This document shows, piece after piece, positions 9,517 to 18,752 of a stretch of 39,087 bases of DNA. This stretch comes from Isosphaeraceae bacterium (lineage in GTDB: Bacteria; Planctomycetota; Planctomycetia; Isosphaerales; Isosphaeraceae). The DNA is taken from positions 1 through 39,087 of the forward strand of contig JAJPJC010000215.1 in the NCBI GenBank assembly GCA_021324445.1. Direction: 5' to 3'. The first letter of the stretch is position 1; every line of letters begins with the position of its first letter. The position numbers and the translations under genes were made by a program. The notes below the pieces were generated by a model. The model was given only the letters and a program-made list of their open reading frames with translations, had not been told where the DNA came from and ran no database searches.

Positions 9517-11211
9517 ATGAGGAACCAAGCCATCTCCGCATGGAAGCCGGTCGCGGCCCTGGTGCTCGTGGGGGCTGAGCTCCTTCCCTGCGCGGCCCAG
9601 CCGCCGGGACCAGCACCACCCATGCAGCCATCGACGGCCCGCCCGGCCATCGAGGCCCGGGAGGGTCAGGGCGTCCCGGGAGTGCGCCCCAGGTCGGCGC
9701 CGGCGGTGCGGAGGCCCGGGATGGGCGGGCCGGAGCCGATGCCCCCATCACCCCTGGCCACCCGCCCACGGCTGAACTTCGCGCAGTTCGAGCCGACCGA
9801 CGTCCGCTTTCCGATCACCCTGGCGACCGCCTTGAAGCTCTCCGACGCCCGGCCGCTGATCGTCGCCATGGCCCAGGCGAAGGTCTGGGTCGCCGAGGCC
9901 GAGTTGAATCAGGCCAAGGTCCTCTGGATGCCGGACCTCAACCTCGGCTTCGACTACATCCGCCATGATGGCGGCGGTCCGGATTTCAATAAAGGCATCA
10001 TGACCGCGCCCAGCACGAACTTCTTCTATGGCGGTGCCGGCCTGTGGGGAAACCAGTATGGGATCATCCCCATCCCCGATGCCCTGTACCAACCTCTGGT
10101 GGCGCGGCAGGTGCTGAACTCCGAGCACTGGGACGTCCAGACCGCCAAGAACGACGCCTTGCTCCAGACCGCCGATGCCTACTTCCGCGTGCACCAGTAT
10201 CGCGGAATGTATGCCGGCGCCGTGTATTGCGTTCTGCGGGGGCGCGAGCTGGTCGAGCGGATTGCCGCCCTCAGCCCCGACCTGGTCCAAGCCTTCGAGG
10301 TCGACCGGGCGCGGAACATGGTGGCCGACCTGGAGCAGCAGGCCGCCCTGGCGCGGCAGCAGTGGCGGGTGCAGAGCGCCCGGCTGACGAGGGTACTGCG
10401 ACTGGATCCCCGCGCGGTGGTCGAGCCGCTGGAGCACGACCACCTGCAGATCACGCTGATCGATCCGGGCCGGGAGCTCGAGGACTTGATGCCGATCGCC
10501 CTGGCCAACCGTCCCGAGGTCGCCTCACGCCGGGCGCTGGTCCAGGGGGCGGAGTGGGCGGTCCGCCGGGAGAAGGCGCGCCCGTTCATCCCCCTCATCG
10601 CGCTCACCGGCTTCCAGACCCCCTTCGAGCTGTTCCAGGCCGGCATCTTCGGCCTGGGCCCCAACAACCAGCTCAACCAGTGGACGGGCCGTGATGACTT
10701 CAGCATTCAGCCTCTCTTGCGGTTCACGAATCTCGGGTTGGGGAACCTCGCCTTGATCAAGACGCAGCGCGGGGTCGAGTCGCTCGCTTTCATCGATCTC
10801 TTCGAGGCCCAGGACCGGGTGGCGGAGGAGGTCTTTCAGGCCCTGGCGCGGCTGCAGGCGGCGGCCGTCCGGGTCTTCCAGGCCGACCGCGCCCTCCGCA
10901 CGGGCATCATCACCTACAACGGGAGTGTGGAGGGCCTGGAGCAGACCAGCCGGTTCGGCGACGTCCTGGTCCTGATCAGTCGGCCGCAAGAGGCGGTCTT
11001 CGCCCTCCAGCTCTTGAAGACGGCCTTCGACGAGTACTTCACGACGGTGGCCGACTACAACCGGGCCCAGTTCGAGCTGTTCCACGCCCTGGGCTACCCG
11101 GCGCGCGAGCTGACGCAGCGCCGGCCCCCCGGCGAGGTCCAGCCGGTGGAGACGGCCCGGCCGCCGTTCCTGCCCCCGGTGGGTCATGGCCCCCCTCCGG
11201 CCACCCGGTGA
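9517..11211 (+). CDS. TolC-type outer membrane efflux protein (paralogue 1)
   Basis: A 564-residue outer-membrane channel of the OEP family, which forms trimeric exit ducts for RND or type I pumps. The N-terminus (MRNQAISAWKPVAALVLVGA) is a signal peptide, then comes a Pro-rich stretch. The conserved core starts at FPITLATALKLSDARPLIVA. It carries the two repeated coiled-coil hairpins typical of the family, including KNDALLQTADAYFRVHQYRG and TVADYNRAQFELFHALGYP near the end. The C-terminus LPPVGHGPPPATR is shared with four other proteins here. ATG 9517 has no good ribosome binding site; TTG 9508 with AAGGA 7 bases upstream is an alternative start adding three residues. It lies 298 bases after the RND operon, so it could serve that pump, but so could its three paralogues. 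Confidence 0.9.
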   Translation: MRNQAISAWKPVAALVLVGAELLPCAAQPPGPAPPMQPSTARPAIEAREGQGVPGVRPRSAPAVRRPGMGGPEPMPPSPLATRPRLNFAQFEPTDVRFPITLATALKLSDARPLIVAMAQAKVWVAEAELNQAKVLWMPDLNLGFDYIRHDGGGPDFNKGIMTAPSTNFFYGGAGLWGNQYGIIPIPDALYQPLVARQVLNSEHWDVQTAKNDALLQTADAYFRVHQYRGMYAGAVYCVLRGRELVERIAALSPDLVQAFEVDRARNMVADLEQQAALARQQWRVQSARLTRVLRLDPRAVVEPLEHDHLQITLIDPGRELEDLMPIALANRPEVASRRALVQGAEWAVRREKARPFIPLIALTGFQTPFELFQAGIFGLGPNNQLNQWTGRDDFSIQPLLRFTNLGLGNLALIKTQRGVESLAFIDLFEAQDRVAEEVFQALARLQAAAVRVFQADRALRTGIITYNGSVEGLEQTSRFGDVLVLISRPQEAVFALQLLKTAFDEYFTTVADYNRAQFELFHALGYPARELTQRRPPGEVQPVETARPPFLPPVGHGPPPATR

Positions 11212-11244
11212 ACACCCGTTTTTTCGCTCGGACCGGGGCTCGTC

Positions 11245-13176
11245 ATGACGGAACGCACCGCCTGCCCATCGATCCTCGCCTTGGCTTTGCTCCTGTGCGG
11301 GGTCGAGCCGGCCGTCGCCGCCGAGCCGGCCCCGGCCCCGGTGAAGAGGGCGACGAACGCCACCCCGCGCGCTCCGCGTGCGACCTCGCCGGCAGGGATG
11401 GCTCCCTCAGCCTTCAGTTCCAGCGCGCGGACCGGGGGCCAGCCGTCGGACCGCGCCTTGCCGTCGGCGGTGTCTTCCGCCATCGAGCGGTTCGTGAGGC
11501 AAAGCGGCCGGGATGTGCCACCGTCGGCTCCTCCTCCGGGGGCAGCCGGCCTCCGGCCGGGCCAGGCCGGCGGACCGTCGCCCGTGCCGGCGCCGCGGCT
11601 GCCCCCGCCCGGGGGTGCCCGGCCGGGTCAAGGCGTCCCTGCCGTGCCCCCGACCTTGCTGCCCAGGACGGCGCCGCCGGCGCGCTCACCCGGCCCCGGC
11701 GCAGCGGCGGCGACGCCGCCATCACCCCTGGCCACCCGCCCGCAGCTCAACTTCGCGCAGTTCCAGCCGACCGACGTCCGCTTCCCGATCAACCTGGCCA
11801 CCGCCTTGCGGCTCTCCGACGCCCGGCCGCTGATCGTCGCCCTGGCCCAGGCGAAGGTCTGGGTCGCCGAGGCCGAGTTGACCCAGGCCAAGGTCCTCTG
11901 GGTTCCCGACCTCTTCCTGGGCTTTGACTACCTCCGGCACGATGGCGGCGGCCCGGACTTCAATAAGGGCATCATGACCGCGCCCAGCGTCAACTTCTTC
12001 TATGGCGGTGCCGGCCTGTATTGGTTCGGCGCCACGGCCGATGCCCTGTATCAGCCCCTGGTGGCGCGGCAGATGCTGAACTCCCGGCACTGGGACGTCC
12101 AGACCGCCAAGAACGACGCCTTGCTCCAGACCGCCGATGCCTACTTCCGCGTGCACCAGTACCGCGGGATGTATGCCGGCGCCATCTACTGTGTCGAGCG
12201 GGGGCGCGACCTGGTCGAGCGGATCGCCGCCCTGAGTCGCGATCTGGTCGCGGCGTACGAAGTCGACCGGGTGCGGAATATTGTGGCCGACCTGGAGCAG
12301 CAGGCCGCCCTGGCGCGGCAGGAGTGGCGGGTGTCGAGCGCGCGGCTGACCAAGGTGCTGCGGCTGGACCCGCGCGCGGTGGTCGAACCGCTGGAGCACG
12401 ATCACCTCCAGATCACGCTCATCGATCCCGGCCTGGTGCTCGAGGACCTGATGCCGCTCGCGCTGGTCAACCGCCCCGAGCTCGCCTCACGTCGCGCCCT
12501 CCTCGCGGCGGCCGAGCTGGGGGTCCGCCGCGAGAAAGCACGCCCGCTCCTCCCCCACATCTTGCTCAACGGCTACCAGACTCCCGCCGGCATGTTGCTC
12601 CAGGCGGGGATCTTCGGCCTGGGCGCCAACAACAAACTCAACCAGTGGACGGGCCGTGACGACGTCAGTATTCAGATCTTCTGGCAAGTCGAGAACTTCG
12701 GATTCGGCAACCTCGCGCGCATCAAGGCGCAGCGCGGCAACCAGTCGCGGGCCATCGTGGATCTCTACCGGACCCAGGACCGGGTGGCGGAGGAGGTGAT
12801 GCAGGCCCTGGCGCGGCTCCAAGCCGCGGCCGTCCGGGTCGTCCAGGCCGACCGCGCCCTCCGCACGGGCATCATCACCTACAACGGCGCCGTCGAGGGG
12901 CTGGAGCAGACCAGCCGGTTCGGTGACGTCCTGGTCCTGATCAGCCGGCCGCAAGAGGCGGTCTACGCACTCGATCTCTTGAAGCGGGCCTTCGACGAGT
13001 ACTTCACGACGGTGGCCGACTACAACCGGGCCCAGTTCGAGCTGTTCCACGCCCTGGGCTACCCGGCCCAGGAGATCACCTACCGGCGGTCCCCCGGCGA
13101 GGTGCGGCCGGTCGAGACGGCGCGGCCGTCGTTCCTGCCCCCGGTGGGCCATGGGCCGCCCCCGGCCACCCGATGA
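11245..13176 (+). CDS. TolC-type outer membrane efflux protein (paralogue 2)
   Basis: A 643-residue protein with a signal peptide (MTERTACPSILALALLLCGV, cleaved after AVAA) and a longer Pro/Ala/Gly-rich N-terminal segment (about 30-160) than paralogue 1. The TolC core begins at FPINLATALRLSDARPLIVA and is nearly identical to that of paralogue 1 from there on; one 74-base run is identical between the two genes. It starts 34 bases after the stop of paralogue 1 on the same strand, so the two form a tandem pair, probably one transcript. It ends in LPPVGHGPPPATR. It converges with the LEPR-type gene 51 bases downstream. Confidence 0.9.
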   Translation: MTERTACPSILALALLLCGVEPAVAAEPAPAPVKRATNATPRAPRATSPAGMAPSAFSSSARTGGQPSDRALPSAVSSAIERFVRQSGRDVPPSAPPPGAAGLRPGQAGGPSPVPAPRLPPPGGARPGQGVPAVPPTLLPRTAPPARSPGPGAAAATPPSPLATRPQLNFAQFQPTDVRFPINLATALRLSDARPLIVALAQAKVWVAEAELTQAKVLWVPDLFLGFDYLRHDGGGPDFNKGIMTAPSVNFFYGGAGLYWFGATADALYQPLVARQMLNSRHWDVQTAKNDALLQTADAYFRVHQYRGMYAGAIYCVERGRDLVERIAALSRDLVAAYEVDRVRNIVADLEQQAALARQEWRVSSARLTKVLRLDPRAVVEPLEHDHLQITLIDPGLVLEDLMPLALVNRPELASRRALLAAAELGVRREKARPLLPHILLNGYQTPAGMLLQAGIFGLGANNKLNQWTGRDDVSIQIFWQVENFGFGNLARIKAQRGNQSRAIVDLYRTQDRVAEEVMQALARLQAAAVRVVQADRALRTGIITYNGAVEGLEQTSRFGDVLVLISRPQEAVYALDLLKRAFDEYFTTVADYNRAQFELFHALGYPAQEITYRRSPGEVRPVETARPSFLPPVGHGPPPATR

Positions 13177-13227
13177 GCCCAGGCCCGCGCGCACACCAGC
13201 CGCGGCGGCCCACTCCCAGGTGGTCGA

Positions 13228-13962
13228 TCAGAAATGTCCGGCGAAATCAATCCGGTGGGTCTTGGCGGAGACGATCTCGTTGATGGCTGTATCCGGCAGG
13301 CCAAACTTCGGACCCGCGCCCAACTGCGCACCCTGCCCATAGGCGACGATCCAATCGAGCGTCCTGGCGAACGTGGCCGGATCGTATTTCAGGCGCAGGA
13401 AAATCCCCGACGGCCCCGGCACGAGCGTCGAGATCCGGCCGCCCCGGTCGAGCATGAACCCCCCCCCGACGAAGGACACCGGGTAATACTTCTTGGTCAG
13501 GACGTAGAAGACGAACCATTGCTTCGGCTTCCACTGCTGGGTCCCGGTCAGGATCGGAAACGCGAAGGAGTGGGGTTGATTCGTCAGTCGGACGATGAAG
13601 CCGTCGCTGGCGGTGAACGTCTGAGCGGTTCCGTTCTTCACGGCGACATAGAGGATGTTATACACCTGGCCGGGTACCGGCTGGTGGTGTTGGACCAGGA
13701 CGTGCTGGAAGGGAGGAACCAGATTGACGGGGATCAGAGACGACGGGTTGGTGATGCGGAACACGAGGTAACCCCTGTGCGAAGGTGATCGGTTGCCGGC
13801 GGTCCCGTGAGCACCCGACGGCTCGACCAAGGGGAGGGCCACGGACCTCGAGGCGCCGGCGAGGTTCGCCCGGTGAGGCACCACCGGACTGGCGCTGAGC
13901 AATTGCTTCTCTTCCAATCGCTCCAGACCTGGACGGAATTTCCTCAGCGGGTGACGATGCAC
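13228..13962 (-). CDS. Secreted LEPR-XLL-type protein of unknown function (paralogue A)
   Basis: A 244-residue protein whose N-terminus (RKFRPGLERLEEKQLLSAS) matches the planctomycete signature in which an Arg-rich FRPxLExLE stretch is followed by xLLSA, normally found at the start of exported proteins. The body is beta-rich (ITNPSSLIPVNLVPPFQHVL, GQVYNILYVAVKN, TQQWKPKQWFVFYVLTKKYY) and ends with a well-conserved block LPDTAINEIVSAKTHRIDFA followed by GHF. It starts with GTG at 13962; the leader bases GGGGCTTGATCC before the start closely resemble GGAGGGCTTGATCC before its paralogue at 17097, which supports both starts. It sits between TolC genes, so a role in the cell envelope is likely. 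I do not recognise the fold. Confidence 0.8.
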   Translation of the reverse strand: MHRHPLRKFRPGLERLEEKQLLSASPVVPHRANLAGASRSVALPLVEPSGAHGTAGNRSPSHRGYLVFRITNPSSLIPVNLVPPFQHVLVQHHQPVPGQVYNILYVAVKNGTAQTFTASDGFIVRLTNQPHSFAFPILTGTQQWKPKQWFVFYVLTKKYYPVSFVGGGFMLDRGGRISTLVPGPSGIFLRLKYDPATFARTLDWIVAYGQGAQLGAGPKFGLPDTAINEIVSAKTHRIDFAGHF

Positions 13963-14266
13963 GGATCAAGCCCCTGGCTCAAGAGAACGAGAAGACCTCC
14001 CATTCTCTACGTCGGCGATTCGGCCAGGTTCGCGCCAAGGGGCTCCGAGCCGGAGGGTCGGTTTCTCTTCCGAGCCGGAGGGTCCGTCCGATTTTGCTTC
14101 GGGACCCTCACGTGATGAGTCTCGAGCCGAGGATCTCGGGATGGCCGCACTCCGGGTTGGAGTCCCGCCTTCAGTCGGAATCCGATCCTGCCGAGAGCCT
14201 GAAGGCGGGACTTCCACTTCAGGAAGGGAGGGCCTCCGAGGGCCGGCCGGTGAGGAGGCCGGCCGT
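13963..14266. other. Gap with direct and inverted repeats
   Basis: This gap holds the promoter region of the LEPR-type gene and the 3' flank of TolC paralogue 3. CCGAGCCGGAGGGTC occurs at 14045-14059 and again at 14070-14084. The second copy can also pair as GAGGGTCC (14078-14085) with GGACCCTC (14102-14109). A separate 14-base inverted repeat lies at 14161-14212, and GGCCGGCC occurs twice near 14240-14263. No open frame is convincing. Confidence 0.6.
14161..14212 (-). terminator. Strong hairpin downstream of TolC paralogue 3
   Basis: AGTCCCGCCTTCAG (14161-14174) is the perfect reverse complement of CTGAAGGCGGGACT (14199-14212), with a 24-base spacer that can add a TCGG/CCGA pairing. It lies 55 bases past the stop of the minus-strand TolC gene. 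No T-run follows, so it is either a factor-dependent terminator, an RNA-stabilising hairpin or a dispersed repeat. Confidence 0.4.
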
Positions 14267-16024
14267 TCAGCGAGTTGCCGGGGGCGGACCATGGCCCACC
14301 GGGGGCAGATAAGCCGGTCGGGTCGTGTCCACTGGCTCGACGTTGCCCGGTGGTCGCTGGTAGGTGATCTCTTGAGCTGGATAGCCCAGGGCGTGGAACA
14401 GCTCGAACTCCGCCCGGTTATAATCCGCGACCGTGGTGAAGTACTCGTCGAAGGCCAGCTTCATCAGCTCCAGCGCGTAGACCGCTTCCTGGGGTCGGTT
14501 GACCAGCACCAGGACATCGCCAAAGCGGGTGGTATGGCGCAGGCCCTCGAAATTGCCGTTGAAGGTGGTGATGGCCGTGCGCAAGGCGCGATCGGCCTGT
14601 TCGACCCGCAGGGACGCCGACTGAACCTGGGCCTGGGCCCGGGTCACGTCCGCGGCCACCATGTCCTGAATCCGGAAGAGCTCGATGACGGCCTGCGACT
14701 GGTTGCCGCGCTGCTCCTTGATCCGCGCCAGATTGCCGATCCCCAAGCCTTCGAGCTGCCAGACGAGCTGAGGGCTCATATCGAAGCGGCCGGTCCACTG
14801 GTTGAGGCTGGTGTTGGGTCCGATGCCGAAGATCCCGGCCTGAAGTAACTCGTAGGGGGTCTGGAAACCGTTGAGCAGGATCGTGGGCAGGAGGGGGCGC
14901 ATTTTCTCGCGGCGGATCCGCAGCTCCGCCGCCTGGACGAGCGCTTTTTGCGACGCGACCTCGGGGCGGTTGCTCAGGGCGATCCGCTGCAAGTCTGGGA
15001 GCGATCGGTCGGGATCGATCAAGGTGATCTGGAGATGATCCGACTCCAGCGGCACCACCACCGCCCGCGGGTCCAGCCGCAGGAGCTGGGTGAGATCGGC
15101 GCTGCGGATCCGCCACTCCTGGCGCGCCAGGACGGATTGCTGCTCCATGTCGGCGAGCATGTTCCGGGCCCGGTCGACCTCGACCGTCGGGACCAGCTCG
15201 CGGCTCAATTGCGCGATCCGCTCGACCAGGTCGCGCCCGCGCTCGACGACGTAGAGGGCGCCGGCATACATGCCCCGATACTGGTGCACGCTGAAGTAGG
15301 CCCTGGCGGTCTGGAACAGGGCGTCGTTCTTGGCGGCCTGGACGTCCCAGTGCCGGGAGTTCAGCTCCTGCCGCGAGACCAAGGGCTGGAAAAGGGCGTC
15401 GGTCGTGGCGACGAACTGCGTCAAGCCGGCCCCGGCGTAGAAGAAATTGACGCTGGGCGCGGTCATGATGCCCTTGTTGAAGTCCGGGCCGCCGCCATCG
15501 TGCCGGATATAATCGAAGCCGACATTGGTCGTGGGGATCCAAAGGACCTTGGCCCGGGTGAGCTGGGCCTCGGCCACCCAGACGTGGGCCTGGGCGGTGG
15601 CGACGTTCAGCGGCCGGGCGTCGGAGAGCCGCAAGGCGGTGGCCAGGTTGATCGGGAAGCGGAGATCGGTCGGCTCCAGCGGGGCGGGCTTCAGCCGCAA
15701 GGAGAGGTCACCCGCCGGGGGCGCCAGTGCCGCAGCCGCCGGCGACATCGGCGCCGTCGGTGCGTTCGGCGGTGCGAACCGGCCCGGTGGTACGGAGGTC
15801 CCGCCCGCCGTCTGGTCGTCGCGCGCCGGCGAGGGGGCCGGGGGTGACGTCGCTTGCAGCAGGGCCGGGGTCGAGCTGACGAGCAACACCCGGCGGCCGG
15901 ACTGATGGCTCGAGGGTGTCGTTTGCGCCGGTGAGATTGGGGCCTGGGCGCGGCAGGGCCATGCCTCGAACCCATTGAGCAGCAGGGCGACCATGACGAT
16001 CGTGAAGCCGCGGGATCGTTGCAT
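14267..16024 (-). CDS. TolC-type outer membrane efflux protein (paralogue 3)
   Basis: A 585-residue protein starting at ATG 16024 (MQRSRGFTIVMVALLLNGFE, signal peptide ending near CRAQA); GGGAG lies about 9-10 bases upstream. The frame is open 57 bases further but without a better start. After a Thr/Pro/Ala-rich segment, LSLRLKPAPLEPTDLRFPIN introduces the conserved OEP core, with the two coiled-coil hairpins (KNDALFQTARAYFSVHQYRG; TVADYNRAEFELFHALGYP). It is closer to paralogue 4 (18753-20630) than to the two plus-strand copies; both share LSRELVP and the motif FDMSPQLVWQLE. It ends in LPPVGHGPPPATR. It is flanked by the two LEPR-type paralogues. Confidence 0.9.
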   Translation of the reverse strand: MQRSRGFTIVMVALLLNGFEAWPCRAQAPISPAQTTPSSHQSGRRVLLVSSTPALLQATSPPAPSPARDDQTAGGTSVPPGRFAPPNAPTAPMSPAAAALAPPAGDLSLRLKPAPLEPTDLRFPINLATALRLSDARPLNVATAQAHVWVAEAQLTRAKVLWIPTTNVGFDYIRHDGGGPDFNKGIMTAPSVNFFYAGAGLTQFVATTDALFQPLVSRQELNSRHWDVQAAKNDALFQTARAYFSVHQYRGMYAGALYVVERGRDLVERIAQLSRELVPTVEVDRARNMLADMEQQSVLARQEWRIRSADLTQLLRLDPRAVVVPLESDHLQITLIDPDRSLPDLQRIALSNRPEVASQKALVQAAELRIRREKMRPLLPTILLNGFQTPYELLQAGIFGIGPNTSLNQWTGRFDMSPQLVWQLEGLGIGNLARIKEQRGNQSQAVIELFRIQDMVAADVTRAQAQVQSASLRVEQADRALRTAITTFNGNFEGLRHTTRFGDVLVLVNRPQEAVYALELMKLAFDEYFTTVADYNRAEFELFHALGYPAQEITYQRPPGNVEPVDTTRPAYLPPVGHGPPPATR

Positions 16025-16353
16025 GGATCGTGACTCCCTCCCCTGTCCCTCCGCATCAGACCAGACCGCGGAACTCGCCACGCACTCGGAACCGGACCTG
16101 GTCAGCTTATCGGCTCAGGGCGGTGACAACGTTGATGACGAAGGTGAGGATCTTGAGTTTTCCATTTCGATCCACTTGCCGGGCCAGAGTTTGAGATCAT
16201 GGCCCGAGCCAGATCCGTCTCGTGATTCCGGGACCGCGCCGGGCGTTGGGCCGTGGAAACGGCAACCGAACGCGCCCGCGAGGGTTCCGGGGGAGTGCCC
16301 CCGATGACGCGTCCGGTTGGGAGGATGTGTGCACCACTCCAACGGACGACGCT
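16025..16353. other. Gap between TolC paralogue 3 and LEPR-type paralogue B
   Basis: A 329-base non-coding stretch that must hold the promoter of the minus-strand TolC gene, or a read-through link from the LEPR-type gene. It has one AT-richer patch at 16140-16200. I found no -35/-10 pair, hairpin with T-run or believable short frame. Confidence 0.4.
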
Positions 16354-17097
16354 CTAGAAATGTCCGCCGTAATCGATCCGGTGTTCCCGTGCCGCGACGA
16401 TCTGGTTGATGGCGGTGTCCGGCATGCCAAATCTCGAGCCCTGGCCCAACTGCGCCCCCTGGCCATAGGCGACGATCCAATTGAGCGTCCTGGCGAACGT
16501 CGCGGGATTATATTTCAACCGCAGAAAGATTCCCGACGGGCCCGGGACGAGCGTCGACCGCCGGCCGCCGAGGAGGAGCTCGAAACCCCCGGGCATGAAT
16601 GAGACTCCATAGTACTTCTTGGTCAGGATGTAAAAGACGATCCATTGATTCGGCTTCCACTGCTGACTACCCGTCAGAATCGGAAAGAGCTTGGATCGGG
16701 CTTGGTTGTTGAGCCTTACCTGGAAATCGTTGCTGGCGGTGAAAGTCTGACCCGTGGCGTTTTTCACGGCGATATAGAGGACGTTATAAACCTGGCCGGG
16801 TACTGGCTGCCGCGATTGGACCAGGACCTGGCCGAAGGGAGGGATCAGGTTGACTTTCTGGAGCTTCGGGTTGGTGATGCGGTATGCGTAGAACGAGGTG
16901 GGTAAAGTCGATCGCTTGCTGGCGAATCCGCTCTCGGTCGCGTGCGCAGCCGGCCCGAGGACCGAGTGGCGAGACCCGGCCGCTGTGCCGCCGTCGAGGT
17001 TCACGCTCTGAGTCGTCGACCGACTGGCGCTGAGGAGTCGCTTCGCCTCCAGGCGCTCAAGACCGGGACGGAATCTCACGATCGGGCGATGCGGCAT
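16354..17097 (-). CDS. Secreted LEPR-XLL-type protein of unknown function (paralogue B)
   Basis: A 247-residue paralogue of the protein at 13228-13962. The N-terminal signature is VRFRPGLERLEAKRLLSAS. Shared blocks include KVNLIPPFGQVLVQSRQPVP, GQVYNVLYIAVKN, QQWKPNQWIVFYILTKKYYG, LVPGPSGIFLRLKYNPATFA and the C-terminal LPDTAIN-like block MPDTAINQIVAAREHRIDYG. ATG 17097 has GGAGGG eight bases upstream. The two copies alternate with TolC genes on the same strand, which suggests that a [LEPR-type plus TolC] unit was duplicated. No catalytic motif is visible; the protein looks structural or ligand-binding. Confidence 0.8.
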   Translation of the reverse strand: MPHRPIVRFRPGLERLEAKRLLSASRSTTQSVNLDGGTAAGSRHSVLGPAAHATESGFASKRSTLPTSFYAYRITNPKLQKVNLIPPFGQVLVQSRQPVPGQVYNVLYIAVKNATGQTFTASNDFQVRLNNQARSKLFPILTGSQQWKPNQWIVFYILTKKYYGVSFMPGGFELLLGGRRSTLVPGPSGIFLRLKYNPATFARTLNWIVAYGQGAQLGQGSRFGMPDTAINQIVAAREHRIDYGGHF

Positions 17098-17238
17098 GGA
17101 TCAAGCCCTCCTGGCTCGAAAGAAGCGGGACCCTCCTCATGCTATTCGTCGGCAGTTCGGCCCGGTTCGCGCCAATCGTTCCAAGCCGACGGGTCCGCCC
17201 TTTCGAACCAGGGCCAGCCTGAGCGAAGGCCCATGGGT

Positions 17239-18543
17239 TCAGCGGGTGGCTGGCGGCGGCCCGGGGAGCACCGGGGGCAAGTAGGGCGGCCGCGCGGTGT
17301 TCACCGGCTCGCTGGGAAGCTGGATGGTGATCGGACGCTCGTGTCCCTCGCCGAGCTTGCGAACGCTCATTCTCAAGACTCGGGCCGGCGCCGCGTGGGC
17401 GATGATCCAGGCAAGGTTTCCGGGCCGTTCGGTGAGGTAGCCATTGCTGGAGAGGATCACGTCGCCCGGCTGGAGACCGGCCCGATCCGCCGCGGTCGTG
17501 GGATCGACCTTGGCAACCTTGATGCCCCGCACACCGCCGGTGCCGACCACCGGCTCCTCGTCGATCCCCAGCGAGGGGACGGGGACGGGCACCGCCGTGG
17601 GCCCGCCCGGGGCTGGAGAGGCGCTGGCCGTTGAGCGGTTGGATTCCACGGCCGGAGCGGTCGTGCCCGGAGCGGACGAACCCATCCCGCCGGGAGGGAC
17701 CGCACCGGGTTCGATCGCCGGACCCCCACTGGTGGGATGCCACTCCGATGCGCCCGCATTGCTGAACGGGTCGTAAACTGTTCCCTTGGCGGCGGCCTCG
17801 GCCGTGTAACTGGGATGGGTGTAGGGATAGGGAGAGGCACCGGTAAAGGGGCCAAAACCGCCGCGGTAGCCCCAGCGAAGTGGGTCCTCGCCCAGGCCGG
17901 CGCCTCCTTCGCCACTGTCATACCCGAAATAGGGAGTGCCTGGGCCCACCAGGGCCTCGGCCCGGGCGCGATCGGGCGGGCCCATCCCGGCGTTGGGCTG
18001 GCTGGGCAAACCAGGCCCGCCGGTAGGGACATAGTCGGGACGAATCAGGGCACCGGGCTGGCCGGAAAAGGCGGGTCCACCGTCATAGGGTTGGCCGCCG
18101 CAGCGATAGCCAGGACCCCCGTAAAAGGGAGCGCCGCCCTCGGCGCCCACGCCCAGGCCAGAGCCGCCGTATCCGTAACCCAGATGAAACGAAAGTCCAA
18201 AGCCGGAGAAGCCCGGGACAACGCCACCGTGGCCGTAGCCCAGGGTGCCGGAGCCCCAGCCACCCCGGGTCTCGGGGCGACAGGCCACGAGTTGCTCGTT
18301 GATCCAGGCCGGTACGGCGGGGCCGGTCAGGCTGTACGGGGCCCAGATGACCGGGCGGTAGGCGCCCACGCCCTCCCGGGCCCACGGGATCCCCGTGATT
18401 GCCAACGGCGTGCCGTTGAGCCCACCACCGGTCGGACCATCGCCCTGGGCCCTGGCCGCGGAATGCGAGAAGATCCCCATTGCCGACGCCAGGACCAGCG
18501 CCGTCACACGACGTCCACGACCGACCCACACCCGCCTCGCCAT
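17239..18543 (-). CDS. Secreted Gly-rich PDZ-domain protein
   Basis: A 434-residue protein. ATG 18543 has GGAGGAGG seven bases upstream, a near-perfect ribosome binding site, so I reject the 20 residues open upstream. The signal peptide (VTALVLASAMGIFSHSAARA, then Q) is followed by a ~280-residue Gly/Pro/Tyr-rich low-complexity region (FGLSFHLGYGYGGSGLGVGA). Residues ~330-410 form a PDZ domain: GIKVAKVDPTTAADRAGLQP, then GDVILSSNGY. PDZ domains bind peptide C-termini, and no protease domain is attached here. The last residues, RPPYLPPVLPGPPPATR, match the tail of the four TolC proteins although the rest is unrelated. It lies between a LEPR-type gene and TolC paralogue 4 on the same strand. 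A periplasmic scaffold or adaptor role is inferred. Confidence 0.85.
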   Translation of the reverse strand: MARRVWVGRGRRVTALVLASAMGIFSHSAARAQGDGPTGGGLNGTPLAITGIPWAREGVGAYRPVIWAPYSLTGPAVPAWINEQLVACRPETRGGWGSGTLGYGHGGVVPGFSGFGLSFHLGYGYGGSGLGVGAEGGAPFYGGPGYRCGGQPYDGGPAFSGQPGALIRPDYVPTGGPGLPSQPNAGMGPPDRARAEALVGPGTPYFGYDSGEGGAGLGEDPLRWGYRGGFGPFTGASPYPYTHPSYTAEAAAKGTVYDPFSNAGASEWHPTSGGPAIEPGAVPPGGMGSSAPGTTAPAVESNRSTASASPAPGGPTAVPVPVPSLGIDEEPVVGTGGVRGIKVAKVDPTTAADRAGLQPGDVILSSNGYLTERPGNLAWIIAHAAPARVLRMSVRKLGEGHERPITIQLPSEPVNTARPPYLPPVLPGPPPATR

Positions 18544-18752
18544 CGGTGTGCCTCCTCCCTGGGATTCCTTCCCGGCGCGGGCCCTGGCATCCGTTCGCCT
18601 CACGGATCCGAGCGACCGGTCGGCCGGCCGGGCCGGATCCGGCCCCGCTTCCCATCCTATTCATCCTACGAATCGGATGCCTGAAGTTGGTGAAAGCGGC
18701 TCGAGCGGTCGCACAGTGTTCGGGAAGCATCGAATAGGAAGAGGCTGGCGGT

